Of a stretch of DNA of 64,000 nt, positions 23,757-36,600 are shown one piece after another. A program made the position numbers and the translations under genes. The stretch lies in assembly GCF_026151205.1 (NCBI RefSeq), contig NC_087072.1:14856169-14920168 (forward strand), given 5' to 3'. The notes under the pieces are model-generated. The model ran no database searches. It worked only from the letters and a program-made list of their open reading frames with translations, and was not told the DNA's origin. The DNA is from Bolinopsis microptera. Taxonomy: Eukaryota; Ctenophora; Tentaculata; Lobata; Bolinopsidae. The number at the start of each line of letters is the position of its first letter. The stretch's first letter is position 1.

Positions 23757-25402
23757 ATGAGTTACGGACTTGGTCTTGTGGTGGTTGGCGACTCAAAAGT
23801 CGGCAAAACTTGTCTTATACAGACGTACGGAACAGGTGGGGCATTTATACAATATAGGTCAAAATAAGTAGTTTCATATCGTGTTTAGGTGTGATACTAA
23901 TAGACTACGGGTAACACACATTAAATTTAAGAGAATCGAACCTGGTGATAGTTATTTTTCTTTCTGCTGTTTTCTTTTCGGGGTCTAACAAGTTTTCCTC
24001 TGATGTTATCGAGTTTAACCTCTGATTCCTAACCGCAGGGGAGTTCCCTGAAGATTATGAGATAACAGTGGGACACTCCTACACTCACAACCTCAGAATT
24101 AACAAAGAGAAGATTGAGGTAAACATAAAACAACTTACGTTTTTAAAGATTATATTATTAACTAGCATTATTGATTTCCTTAGCTTTGCAAGGATGTATT
24201 GATATTTACAAGGATGTATTGATATTCTTGTGGGCCAATATAGCGAAACCATGATTTTCACTGATATATCTCCAAAATCACCCACAATTCTTTTAAAAAG
24301 CATACAATATTCTTTCCCATATGCATGACCACGTTTTTGATTCGATAAGGCTCTATCTGATAACAGTTTGTTCCTAATCATGAGAAACTTAATTAGAAAC
24401 CCAATATTAGAATAAGACAAGGGCAATTATGATAACGTTTAATCACCCTTTTGACGAACTCAGCTGTTTTTTAATTGAGTGGTACGTGGGAACTTGTCTT
24501 TTATGACTGAGTCAGTCCATATTCTTTGCAAAGATAACCTCGCGATTTCAACCCCATAACTCAAGTTCATTGAACCTCATAAACATTGCAGGTAAATATA
24601 CACGATACAGGAGGATCAAGAGAGCATGCAGGAGTGAGGCACATGCTGTACAACAAGGCTGATGTTTTTATCATTTGCTTCAGTTTAATCGACAGAAAGA
24701 CATTTCAACATGTTGAACAGGTATTTCAATTCAACATTTTCAACAAATTCAGAGTCGACTATAAAATTGGTGCTTCTGAAGGGGAAAATGTTTGTACTTT
24801 AAGATCGATTTCACTCAGGGATCGTCCACACATTATTATTTATAGGAAATTGAGATATTCCCCGTTTCTTATCACAGTTATCTTAGTTTTGGTTAAACGA
24901 GTTAAGAAGATTACGGGGAGACATAGCATTTGTGATGGTCGGTTGTCAATCTGATATGAGACAAGGCATCAATCCTTACCATGTGCCAAAAAATGAAGGT
25001 TTGTTTAAAGTGCTTCGGACGGTAGATGAAAAATTGATATGAAATCGTAGCGACCACCTTCAGTGCCTTTACACAGCTTTACAGATATAGGGTGGTCGTT
25101 GGGGCAATTCATGGCATTGCCACAATTTATTAGTGTTCTAAAGCATATTAATAATGAAACCAAACTTAATTAAATCGATCGATCAATAAGTTAAAAGATG
25201 TACAACCTCCGCAGGTATGCAGTTAGCAAGAGATCTTGGATGTCATTATTACGAATGTTCGTCAGTTACTCAGAGAAACGTAAAAGAAGTATTCGACAAA
25301 GCTGTGATGATAGCGATGGACTTGGAGCCACGTGCAATGAAAGAGGATAGCGGCTGTCTGGGATTTTTAGATGGCTGTTTTTCAACGAGCGATAAACCAT
25401 GA
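23757..25402 (+). CDS. Atypical Rho/Rac-like small GTPase
   Basis: Five exons: 23757-23835, 24039-24118, 24592-24720, 24887-24998 and 25215-25402 (588 nt, phases consistent, all GT-AG) encode 195 residues. The P-loop is GDSKVGKTC, switch I keeps the effector threonine (EITVG), switch II is DTGGS, the base-binding motif is GCQSD (Rho-type TQxD position) and G5 is ECSSV. ADVFIICFSL and LARDLG...VFDKAV are Rho-family signatures. Against Rac/Cdc42 it has Ser at position 12 and Ser at position 61, lacks about ten residues of the Rho insert helix, and ends CLGFLDGCFSTSDKP without a CAAX box, though two cysteines could be palmitoylated as in RhoU/RhoV. It is probably mostly GTP-bound and signals by abundance or localisation, like Rnd or RhoH. 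Subfamily not assigned. Confidence 0.85.
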
Positions 25403-26061
25403 GTAATTGGCAGTGTGGTAGTCTTGGTATGAAATTGAAGGTTTGATTTGGAGCGCTCAAACGCTCTGTTTTCGTGAGGAAGTGATTTGAAAGCTGGTGA
25501 CTTGGAGCAGACTTTTTAATAATTACTAAAATTTGCTGGAAATTCTGTTAATGATCAGAGAAATGAAACCCAGAAACCGTAACATTTCGTGGTGATAAAA
25601 CTTCTGAAATCAAAAACATCGTGCTCGCTCAAACTAAAAAAAAAGCATTTCAATCTTATGTGAGGATCACCCTCGAAGTGCTATTTCAATTAATACTTTT
25701 AGAGTCAGCGAAGAAATGAATTAAGTTATTTCGATTAATCTAATCTGTAAATATGCAATTTTTTTAGATCTTCAAAATCAAAATTTCAATTTGATGATCA
25801 TTGATCAGTTAATGTTATTAAAGCCAAGCAAACAGTGATTCAAAAGTATGGGTTACAAATATTAATATGGGTGACAAAATGAATTGGGAAAATTACAATA
25901 TTAGTTTCCAACAAAGTTTCAGTCAGAATTTTGCGTCATGCTACATACACATGCTACATGAAGAGGTCTCCTCCTAGTGTTAGAAATATATCTTAAGCTT
26001 CCTGAGATATATTGGCACTAATTCTGTCAAGGTAAAAGTCATTCGAAGATGGTAGTCCACT
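25403..26061. other. Convergent intergenic spacer
   Basis: Separates the 3' ends of the plus-strand GTPase and the minus-strand secreted protein. AT-rich; no gene or repeat recognised. Confidence 0.6.
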
Positions 26062-28047
26062 TTAATTGCAGGTTGCGCTCGTCTCGCATTCTGGATTGGT
26101 GCACTTAAAGAAGTAGTTAAGTTTTCCCTTTCTCTTGCACGTGCAGACGCCACAGTTTGAGTCTTGTAGTGAGGAGCCCCATGGGTAAACTGTTCCACCA
26201 CAGTCAAACTGACAGCCTGGGACAAAGGGTATTTTAAAAAGTTCGCTTCAATTTGTTATACAATCTTGGTTTCAACGAATTTGTCTACAAAGTATTCTTG
26301 TATCGGATTTAACTTAAACCAGAAACACATCGTACAAAATGACCAATGAGGCTGTACCCCTACTTAGTCCAGATATCTATTTGAACATTTACCCAGAGGT
26401 GTTTTGTCAGTGTCGATAAGCTGTCCCTCATTAAGGAGCCGATCTCTCCAGGCATCTACTTCCGCCTGTCTCCGTTCTTCTTCCAGTTCCTGTGCTGTCT
26501 TCTCTCGAGGGGTTACTTCTTCCACTGTTACTTCATTCTCTTCTTCAGCAGCTGATAGCAGTTTACATATTCATCATTTCAAGTAATTCATCAGAAATCA
26601 AATTAAATTTTGCTGAAATGAAGCCTGGAAAATCTTATGTAACATAATCTGAGAGTCAACTTTAAAGCAACGATGAAATCATTGAAAAGCAATCATATCT
26701 TACTTCCATCACCACCTTCGGGAGTGCACAAGCCACAGGTAACTCTACACTTGGAAAGCATGGTCTTGTGGGTCTGACAAAGGTTTCCCGCCCTCTTGGA
26801 CCATGAAGTACAGTGCTTGCTCTTATCTTTGCAGGCCTCTTCTTTATTCTCGTCCTCCACTACAACTGTTTTCGAGCATTTGTCACAGGATTTTAAGCAT
26901 TTCTTTTCGACGTATTTTTTGGTATCGCACAGTTCCTTTCCCTTTCTTTCCACCCAGTTTTCACATCTGGTATCTAGATCCTTACAACTTGATTCTTCTT
27001 CTTTTTTCACGCTCCCTCCTGCAAGTACAATGATATAATTTGACCTTTTTAACATTTAACAACTGAACTAATAATGCAATGTACAATCCGAGACTGATAG
27101 AGGAAACAGGATTCAATTGAAACAGAAAGATCCCATAGGGTGACAGTAGAGACTAAAACTTGTCAGACTAAAACTAGTCTGTACTGACTACTGCCAGACT
27201 AGTTAGAAAATGTACCGTTATTACTACAGTCATCAGTAGTGCAGGTCCAAGTAACGTTGTTGCAAGTACAGATGTTACAGTCCACCTGAACTTGGCTCCC
27301 ATGTTTGAACTTGCTCCCCCCTTTGTAGCAAGGATTCTTGTCCAACGCCTCCTTGGTCTCCTTGCCTAGAAGAAGAAGAGAGTATGTTGTGTGTTTGAAA
27401 TGTGGTGCCTACGCGGTTACAGTCTCATTGCAGTTTTTAACTTGGTTCGGCTTTAGAGTATAACACTAAGGGTAAGGGTAAGGTTATTGGGATAAAAGTT
27501 GGTGATAAATGATAATATATTTTAATGATATTGATAAGTGCACGGCTATGTTCATTTAAAATAATGGGATCAGCTGTCTTGGAAAACGTGGATGAAATGT
27601 CGAGGAGATGAAAGTGTTACACCCTCGACGATAAATCATAAATATTATTAATTGCTTACAGTATGGGTCGACCATGCAGAATTTCCTTAGAGATCCGTCA
27701 CAGGCACATTTCTGGCAAGACTCAGGCACAACAAAGACAGTTCCTAGTTGTACTCCTTCTTGCTGCTTCTGTACACAGATCGGGTCCCTTACTGAGCTCT
27801 CTGCTGGCTCTGAAAGTGAATTAAAATAGATTTTAAATGTCCGTATGGATAAAAGGGTACTGATAGTAATATTGATGATGAACGGTCTTAAACTTAATTA
27901 GTCTAACACAATTTGCAACCGCTGTTTATATCTAATTTATGTTGAGACATATTTGTTCCCAAAGCGATTTATTGATCACAAAAATACGACGAACTTACTA
28001 GCAAACAGGAAAGCAGAGAGGAGAAAACTAAAAACATGAAGCTTCAT
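26062..28047 (-). CDS. Secreted multidomain protein: VWC/pacifastin-like modules plus two ShK domains
   Basis: Six exons on the minus strand: 28047-27999, 27809-27660, 27365-27216, 27018-26704, 26551-26393 and 26216-26062 (978 nt, 325 residues). All five introns are phase 1. Exon 1 is a signal peptide (MKLHVFSFLLSAFLFA). Exons 2 and 3 each encode one small cysteine module with the CxxCxC...C...C pattern of short VWC or pacifastin modules. Exon 4 encodes two ShK-type six-cysteine domains (CKDLDTRC...CDKC and CKDKSKHC...CGLC). Exon 5 is an acidic Glu-rich linker without cysteine. Exon 6 is a third VWC/pacifastin-like module ending TCN. Secreted or matrix role. ShK domains occur in cnidarian channel toxins but also in many metalloproteases and matrix proteins, and this architecture does not by itself indicate a toxin. 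TTTCAG lies 1 nt before the ATG. Confidence 0.8.
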
Positions 28048-30673
28048 CCTGAAATTGTGATATTATCGAGTGTTAAGAAGAGTCTCACGAGTCGTGCTCT
28101 TTAAAGGAAGACTGTTGGCAAAGTTTCCTGTGTCCACAGACAATAACGATTACATATTAGGACGCAATGAAACTACCGGACCACGATGTATGGGGACTTG
28201 CCACCCCATGATAACATTAAAATATATCGACTCTGTTACATCGTTTCCTGTTAATAGAAAACTCCGCTACAAAATAAACTGGGATCTGGCAATACTACAC
28301 CTATGTGTTAAGAACGTAAACCATTAATTAATATGCAACCGACGTCCGGCCAACATGAACAGCTCAATAAAATCAGAATAAAGCTAAAGATGAAGATGTC
28401 ATCACACGCTTGACGCAAGCAATCACGGAAACTTCGAATTGTTTTGACGCGGGAGTCCTCAGAGTCAGATATTTATTGGATGAACTTGAAGGAGTGGCTG
28501 AGTAATAGGACGGTCAGGAGGTCTGACAGACTGACTCCAAGACGGTGTTTTTAACATAGGCAATGATTCCACGTTAGTGGTAATTCAATGTGCAGAGTTC
28601 AAGAGTGGAAGGTTAATAAAGAGATTAGATTGGCGGCGGATATCCTCTTTTTGAGTGCAAGGTGCCGCTTTGTTTTACAATTAGTAGACAAAGTTGGACG
28701 ACGGAAACGCTGGAAGTAACATTGAACACTATTTAGGACTTAAAATAAGAAAGCATGGAGAAATAATAAACCTACCCTGGGAATTTCATCCATGCAGACT
28801 GCAGAGAATGGGATTATACTAGCACAACTTTTATAACAAGCTCGGTTCTATCTTGTGCAATCGTTTCATATCAGCTGAGACTTCTATACAACAACTTCCG
28901 CTCACCAGTTATCACATTGTGACTCACACAGTATAGTGGGGCCAAACGTGAGAGTTTAGAAAAAATTGATTCTGTTCAGACCACATCATTTATACGGGAA
29001 TTATTTCCATACAGTGCACGTCAACTCATCAACTAGGCAGACAACAACATTCATGGCGATGTCTCTATTTTTGGAAATTACATTAGATTTAGACGGAAGA
29101 CGAATTTTGAAGTCGAAGACAGGAAAAACAGTTGGATCACGACAATGTTTTGATCAGTCACGAAGGAGGAGGGAGGGAGCAACCCCATCGATGCCCATTT
29201 TACCTTAAATTTCGAGGAATAAATGGGCGAAATGGACATCATTTTCGGTCTAAATCGAAATATCAAAAAATTAATATTTCTGATATCATACTCTATTGAG
29301 CTGTACTTGCTAATTGGAGGACGGTGAAGTTTATATTCATTATAACTCAAGTTTTAGCTGTTTTAAGGTTTAAAAGCAGCAATGTTCATGCCAATTCGAC
29401 CAAACGTTTAGGACAGAGGAATAAATAGGCAATGGGCTTCTTTGTTAGCTCACCTCCCCCTTTCCCATCAAGATTTTGCCATATACTAACCCGCTCCAAA
29501 CAACTCGTACCCTATACAGCCATCGGCAAATGCATGCCTCTGATGAATTCTGGGAGAGATCCAAATTTGCTAGTACAAAATGATGTTTGCGCGTGGAGTG
29601 GCTGATAGTGACAAACACCTGCATTGTGCATGTCCAACATTCAATGAACTACTGTCTAATAAAGGTGGTTGTGAGTGTGAAGTGTTGCTAGCTGCTCGTC
29701 TGAATCAGTAATCAGGCATGTTTTGTGTGCAAATGGGATTCCCTATCTCAATACCCTTTTCGTGACACTGTGGGATGGGACTGTAGTTTGGTGATGCCTG
29801 ATCACTGATGGTAAATGTATTATGAATGAACATTTTTGTTTGGTTATGGGGTGTTGTATAACGTACGTGTGGTCCGAACCACATGACTCATGAAATAAAT
29901 TTGATGCTAAAACTTGCTTAACTTGGGGACTTTCCATCATCCAAGAAGCCTATTAATGAATTTTATGAAGCCGTGTCGAGCAGTTTGGATACGATGGCGT
30001 GTTTGACAGGTCACGTACGTTCGGACTTGATCCAGCAAACTATCGGCGCGCGCCGACAGAGCTTTCAAATTCGCGATTTTGGGCGCGAATCTGTAGAGTG
30101 CCTAAAAATTATCCTCAAAAAAAACATTCGGCGCTAGCGCGTTCCCGAAGAAGAGGGATTTTCAAATTTGCGTGTAACCTGATAACTAGATCTATATTCT
30201 GTGTATCTGTATTCTGTGTACGTAACCACCGAGATATTGCTGAAGAAATAATACAGTGTTTCCCGAAACATAATTCGAACATAAAACGATTCGGATGAAT
30301 TACAAATACATTCTTGAAACATTGAGCGATGAACACATCACTCGCGATACAATTAGTAACCAAATTCAAGTGGAGAATACAATGAAAATGAATATTTGAA
30401 CTTTAAAGTTAATCCTATTACCAAAATTAGGTCAATTTCGAATTTTAATTAGCTATCAATTATCTCAAGGAAACACATTTTTTATAAATTAACATCATCA
30501 CTTAACACCACGGCTAACAATTGATCCGGATTGACAGAAAGGTTTACCGGCAGAAATGTCAGCATGCTTCTTGTTTTCTTTCAGCATCCAAGTTCAATAA
30601 ACCTGTCAGTTTCATAACTATTTTAACGATATTAATCAGCCACACAGGCTGCAAGATTACTCAAACACAGTAT
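28048..30673. other. Intergenic spacer of 2.6 kb
   Basis: No gene recognised on either strand. It lies between the 5' end of the minus-strand secreted-protein gene and the 3' end of kinesin-5. A GC-rich patch with GGCGCGCGCC is at about 30044-30056; similar CG-rich motifs recur at 57.2-57.8 kb. Confidence 0.55.
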
Positions 30674-33600
30674 TCAGTAAGACACGTCCATTGCATTTGC
30701 AGGATTCTTGTTTGGGTCGCTGTTTTCATCGTCAGACTCTATCACACTCAAACTGATATCAGCCGATTGTTGAAGCTTCAGTCTGTTCAACTTGGCCCGT
30801 TTTGGTGTTGCACCTGAATTTATTGTTTGGTTAGAAGAGTTTTTCCAAAACAGCTGAAATAACTGATACTGTAATTTCAATTCTATTTCAGTCCACCGTG
30901 ACACCAATTACTTTTATTAATAAGGAAAATTACACACCAATCAATGTATGGTTACTCACCAGTTGGCAGATCTTCTCGAACATGTTTTCCCAGATGTTGA
31001 AGTGATTGCCCAGCTTCGGAAATAAGGCCTCTAGATTGTTGGCAGGTAGCATCGCCGTTTTCCACTAGATTGGAGGCTTCCTATGGAAGATAATCTTGAT
31101 ATTAGTACTTCCAGTTACAGATAAATAACCATGATTTGTTGTAACATAACTCAATATCGTATAAAAATGCAACTAGTTGATATAATTCAGTAGAAAATAA
31201 AAAATTAGAGAAACGGAGACCCCACCTTCGCAAGAGCTTGAAGATTGCTGAGTCGCTCGCTGTCCTGTTCCACAGTAATCATGTCAGATTCGCAGCGCTT
31301 CTCAAATATGTAGTGCAAGTGCGGCTCTTGTGGGAACACGTCTCCATTTGACAGTAGCAACTGATGTGATGTCAGAGTGGCACTGCGCGAGCTGGAAACT
31401 TGGTTGAAATGCTCGGAAGCCACTCTTTTTACCAGGGCATCTTTCTGAGAACAAGAGTCTCTGACAGAGGCAAACTTTGAGCGTGTCAATGTAAGGTTGG
31501 ATTTCACATCAGAGATCAGCTGAAATTATGGGTGTAAATTGTCAACAACAACAAATACTTTTGGATATGAACAGAGAAAAAACGTTTAATCAAAGATGGC
31601 ATATTTCTTTAACAGCAAACGGAGAAATGGATACTAGACTTCCTAGAAAAGGGTAGAAAAATTTTGTATAAATGGAGGTGATATTTGTAGAGAACTTGTT
31701 CACTATTTTGTTCAATGAAAGATAATCAGGCGTATTATGAACCTACCTTGGGTTTGAGACCGTTTTGTTCTTTAAACAGTTTTATGTGACCTTCAACCAC
31801 ACTAGCTGTACCATGTTTTAGAGATGTTATCAGTTCTGATGCGTTTTCTTGGAGCTCCTTGTCCTCGTCTGTCACCATGACTCCCGACTGTTGAACACAG
31901 TTTACCAATTATTGTGATATAAATTGTTGTAATATAAAAGTATCATCGATCAAATTACAGGATTTTAATCCTGACGAAATCAGCTTGCTCCGAAATACGT
32001 ACAAATAACAAAACAAAGATATTGACCTTTTTGACGCTGCCCTGAATGTTAGCTCGTCCGTCAAGAGAGCTCTGGAAGAGATCAGCGAAGGCGGAAGTGG
32101 TTTGTTTACTTAGCTCAGCTAGATTGTCTGTGAATTGCTGGTTCATGTTCTCGATCTTGTCTTGCATGAGGTCGTACTCTCTCTGGATCGTACGTTCCTG
32201 TTCCTCAAACAGTTGTTTGTGTTGTTCCCTGCAAGAAAAAAAGTGTCACAAAGCGCTCATTTCAACAAACCAATTGGATTCCAATTAAAAACTTCATCCT
32301 CAAAATTCACGATTTGAGAACTTGGTTTAACCAAATAAATTATGAAAGTAAGATACTAAAAGTACTAACTGTTTCTGCTCGCAAGTCTGAACTATCTTAG
32401 TACATTCCCTGATCGCCGAACTCGTCATGTATTTGAGAGCTTGCTCGAAATCTTCCAATTTAGAACTAAACGTCTGGTGCTCCTTCTCCAGCTAGAAATA
32501 AATGCGTGTTAGAAAGATATTATCTTAGTTAGAGATATTATCTAAGAATAAGATTAAGAATCTAGCAATAATTATGAATTATCTAAGTAATTATGGCAAA
32601 AAAGGCAGGTCAGCATAATTAATAGTTAGTAATTACCATCTGTATGTAGGAAGCATTGGTTTGCTCACAGTGTCCCTCTAGATCCTGTACGCTGGATATA
32701 GTCCTCTGAATAGCCGGCATCAGCTCGTTCGTCAAAAAACTTTTCAACCATTGCTCTAAAAACGTAAATAATTAGTCAATTAATTAATTAAATAATATAA
32801 AATAGATACAACGATAATTTAACCAATTAATAAAATGGTAATTAAAGATTGATTGTAACGAGCTATTATAATGTCTAGACACACACCATGGTTAGAGTCC
32901 CTGTTAACAACAGCAGTATCCAACCCACTGACAACAGTTTCCATCAGCTGGTTCAAACATGTTCTCTGCTTCTCCCTGTACTCGTTGTTCTTACTGTTGG
33001 ACTCCTGGAGCAGGCTGTCTATAGCCTTGTTTCTATCTGAGAGCTGACTGTTGCTCTGAGTTACAAACTCCTCGAACATGTCATATCGGTTCTTCGTGTC
33101 CTGAGATCAGTTATAATTTAGGGATACAAGTTTCAGTCTCGTTGTTGGTGTGACGTTCGAAAAATACAGTAAATAAAAACAAAGCACGGTGCGGCCGTCA
33201 AGTGATGAATGAAAGGTTTTGTTATCATGGTTATGATGTATAGTATCATGGTTATAATGAATTATGATGTATCATCATAATTTAAGCTAACAAGATATTT
33301 GTACCGTTATGAAGTTGTTAATGAGAGTTTTGTTTTGAGACTCCACCATCTCTTTCCTGTCTATCTTCTTGTGAAGACCATCAATCTGTTTGATACTGTA
33401 GTGGAACAAACTGGATATCTTCTCTCGGGCTTCAATCAGTGCGGAAAGCTCGTCCTCCTTCTCTTTTATCAGCTGGGTTTGTGACTTCATCCGACATTCC
33501 ATCTCACTGAGATATTATCTTATTGAGAATTTAATCTGAACTGTACATTTTTCCCATAAATCTGAACATCAGATTTATCTTAAACATCTCGAAATATGTC

Positions 33601-36600
33601 AGGGCACCAAATTTCAAGTTACCGTGGAATAAACACAAACTAAATAATCAAGCGTACAGCACTAATTGGGTACATTGCTTATTTTTGCTATCTTATCACT
33701 ACTCTTGGGGGGGGGGGGGGGGGGGGGGCACTCTTATCTTCCTGTGTTTAGAGATAAGTTTATTTGTGTAATAATAATAATAAATTAATTAATAATCACT
33801 GTGTTACAGTACCATGTAACCTTAAGACCAGGCCATCCCCACCCATCCCCCTAGTTTTCCATCAGTCCTCCCTCCTCAATCGTAAAAACAGTTAAAATTA
33901 AAATGTCACTCACTTGAACTTATCGACCTCCAGATAAACCCCAGATTTGTCCCTGCTGTTCTGTAGCTCCTTCTTCAGCTTCTCTATCTCCGCAGTGTAC
34001 TCCTTAATCAGAGTCTTCTTGGAGGATCTTTGGTTAACCTCCGGCTTGTTCAGGATGTTCTTAGCTCTGTTAGCGTAGTCTAGGGTGCTGAGTGTCTCCT
34101 CTAGGTTGCAGGCTGCCGGGGAGACTGTTGCAATGATAGATGTCTGGGTTCGTCCTCCCAAACTGTCCTGCAGATAATAAAGTTCAACTTTCTATAAAAT
34201 TAAAATCTACAATTTTTATTTAATTCGGTACAGTGCTGTCTACGGTCACTTGCAAACAAATGACTGAAAACTTAAAACAAGCGAATAGAAGAAATTGCAG
34301 ATTTAAATCTTAACTTTTACAACATAATATATAACACTGCTTTCCAAGCAGGAGATAGAACGGTACCTGTAATAAACGAGTAAGTTTACTCTCCCTGTAG
34401 GGAATGTGAGGAGCTCTGTCTACTAGAGCTGTAATAACCCGACCCAGGGTCAGCAGACTCTGGTTTATGTTGCCAGCTTCACGTGCTCGCGCGTTCGCCG
34501 CACCTGACCGTCCGATATTCTCTGAACCTGCCAAATCAACCTAAACGAGAGTACAATTAGTTTTCTAAATATTGACAAATCATGTTAGTTCAGGCTCTTT
34601 CTGACATCTTATGACTATGATAAGAAGTAAAAATGTGACAAGCCTCCCCTAAAATACCCTTATTTAAACTTACCAGGTTGAACTTGCCCATCTTGAAGAC
34701 CTCCTCCTCACACTCCCCAATATCCTCCTTCTCAGCTACAGACTTGATGTGAACTGTAACTGTGAACACCACATGTGATCTACTAGAGGTGGCGTTTAGC
34801 AGTGTCTCCGCCGTGCGCCTCTTCTGCATCGCGCGGTCCATCACATGGTATACTTCGTCCTTGTTCATCACTTGTACCTCCTCCAATCCTTGAATTACTA
34901 CTGATCCCTGAACAGCTATGTGTCAATACGGCAAGCCAAAATTTACAATTATTATTATAATTCTTGAAATATATCATGATAAATGAGATGATACGATTGA
35001 AAAGTTCGGAATGCGAATGATAAGTTGAAAATGTGACATGCACGCTGTGCTGATTTCATGAAGTATATGAGAGATAATTCAACATGTCCAAGAATCTTGT
35101 AAGTTTAATGCAACAATGTGGGTAGTGTGAAAAATGAAGAAAAAAACATTCCGAGATAACATGATATTGTAAGAGATCGTTCAGTGTCCTATAATGGTGT
35201 TGCTTTATTATGGGACCAGAATCTGTATTACAAGCATACAGCCAGGATTGTTCATGCGCCAGCAGTAAGTATTCCGCATTAAATAAGGGTGCATTACTTA
35301 CAGCGACATTTACTCAGTACTTACAATGGAACTCTGCGAATGGGCTCATTAAATATGTGTATTAAAAGCAGTGTTATTGATATATATACTAATTTTAATG
35401 AAATTAGGTCATACCTTGATACTTTAACGATCATCAAATTTCGAATTTGACAGACAAAAATTCTTTGTCCACTTAAGGAAAGACAATTGTCCATTGATTT
35501 GTGAAAACTATTATATAATATACATTAAATCTACACTCTACAGCGACTTAACCGTTAAATTGAAATAATAGTGCTATAGAATATTAGTCTTAACTCTTAT
35601 ATTGTGACTATTTGATAAACACATAAGTTCAAATCCGATCCCAATCAAAGGGTATAGTCATGTTAAAGTGCTGAATCATAAAAATATCATTCATGCTAAA
35701 ATCTCATATTATTTAGTACTCAATCGTTGTAGGTAATCAAGTTTGGGCGTTAGTAGTTTCCATGCTTTGAAACATGCCTATATTACTAACAAATTCTTAT
35801 TCGGGAACGTGATCAGTCTCATGTCATGCTTGATGCTTGGAAATCAGTTTTACAGAAATAAGACTGCAAAAGATTAAATGTGCTGTTTGGAAGTGCTTTA
35901 GAGTGCTTTAAAGAAGTTAAGATAAATGCAAGAGAAATATTTTTGCAGGAGGTAGGAGCACTGATACGCTAAGTTATGCAAGGTGTTGCTAGTGTAGCTG
36001 CATTGCTAGTGCACTAGCCTGCCTCCAACGAGCCCTTACAACACTCAGTGTACCAAGCAAACAAAGAGGAGAATAGGAGAAGGGGGTAGCAGACCAAATA
36101 GTCTGCTTCCCGGGCTCCTCCTCCTTCTCTCCAAAGATAAGAAGAGCAGCAGCAGTGCGTCACATAGCCGTAACATGCTAGGATCCCCAACTGGCGCTAC
36201 TTACAATTCCACGTGATCCCGTTACCTTCCTGGTGGAATCCTCAAACAGTTTCAACTTAGTCACGTTGCTGCTGTTAGTGGACAGCAGATCAAACAGCTC
36301 CTCGTTGTAAAGTTCCAACATGCTGATCCTAACTGAGAAGTCACTAGCTTGACTGTTCAGTCGGTCGAACAAGTGGGACATACACCGAGGGATTAGACCT
36401 ATTTTGGGGTCCTGGAAGGGGAGGTGTGTTGTTAGGATCAAACGTACTGAGAATTTTCACCGGTGCAGAAATCTATTTAAGAAGCTATAAACATTAAACA
36501 TTGGAGGTTTAAAAATCAAGGGTTTAAGGCCACAGGGGGGGGGGTCCGAGGTCAATTTTGAGATTTTGAGATATGTTGTAGAGCTCGATCTAAATTTTCA

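Noticed and set aside
26693-27055. Calling the ShK-containing exon a channel toxin gene
   Set aside because: It is one exon of a larger modular secreted protein; two ShK domains alone do not establish toxin function.
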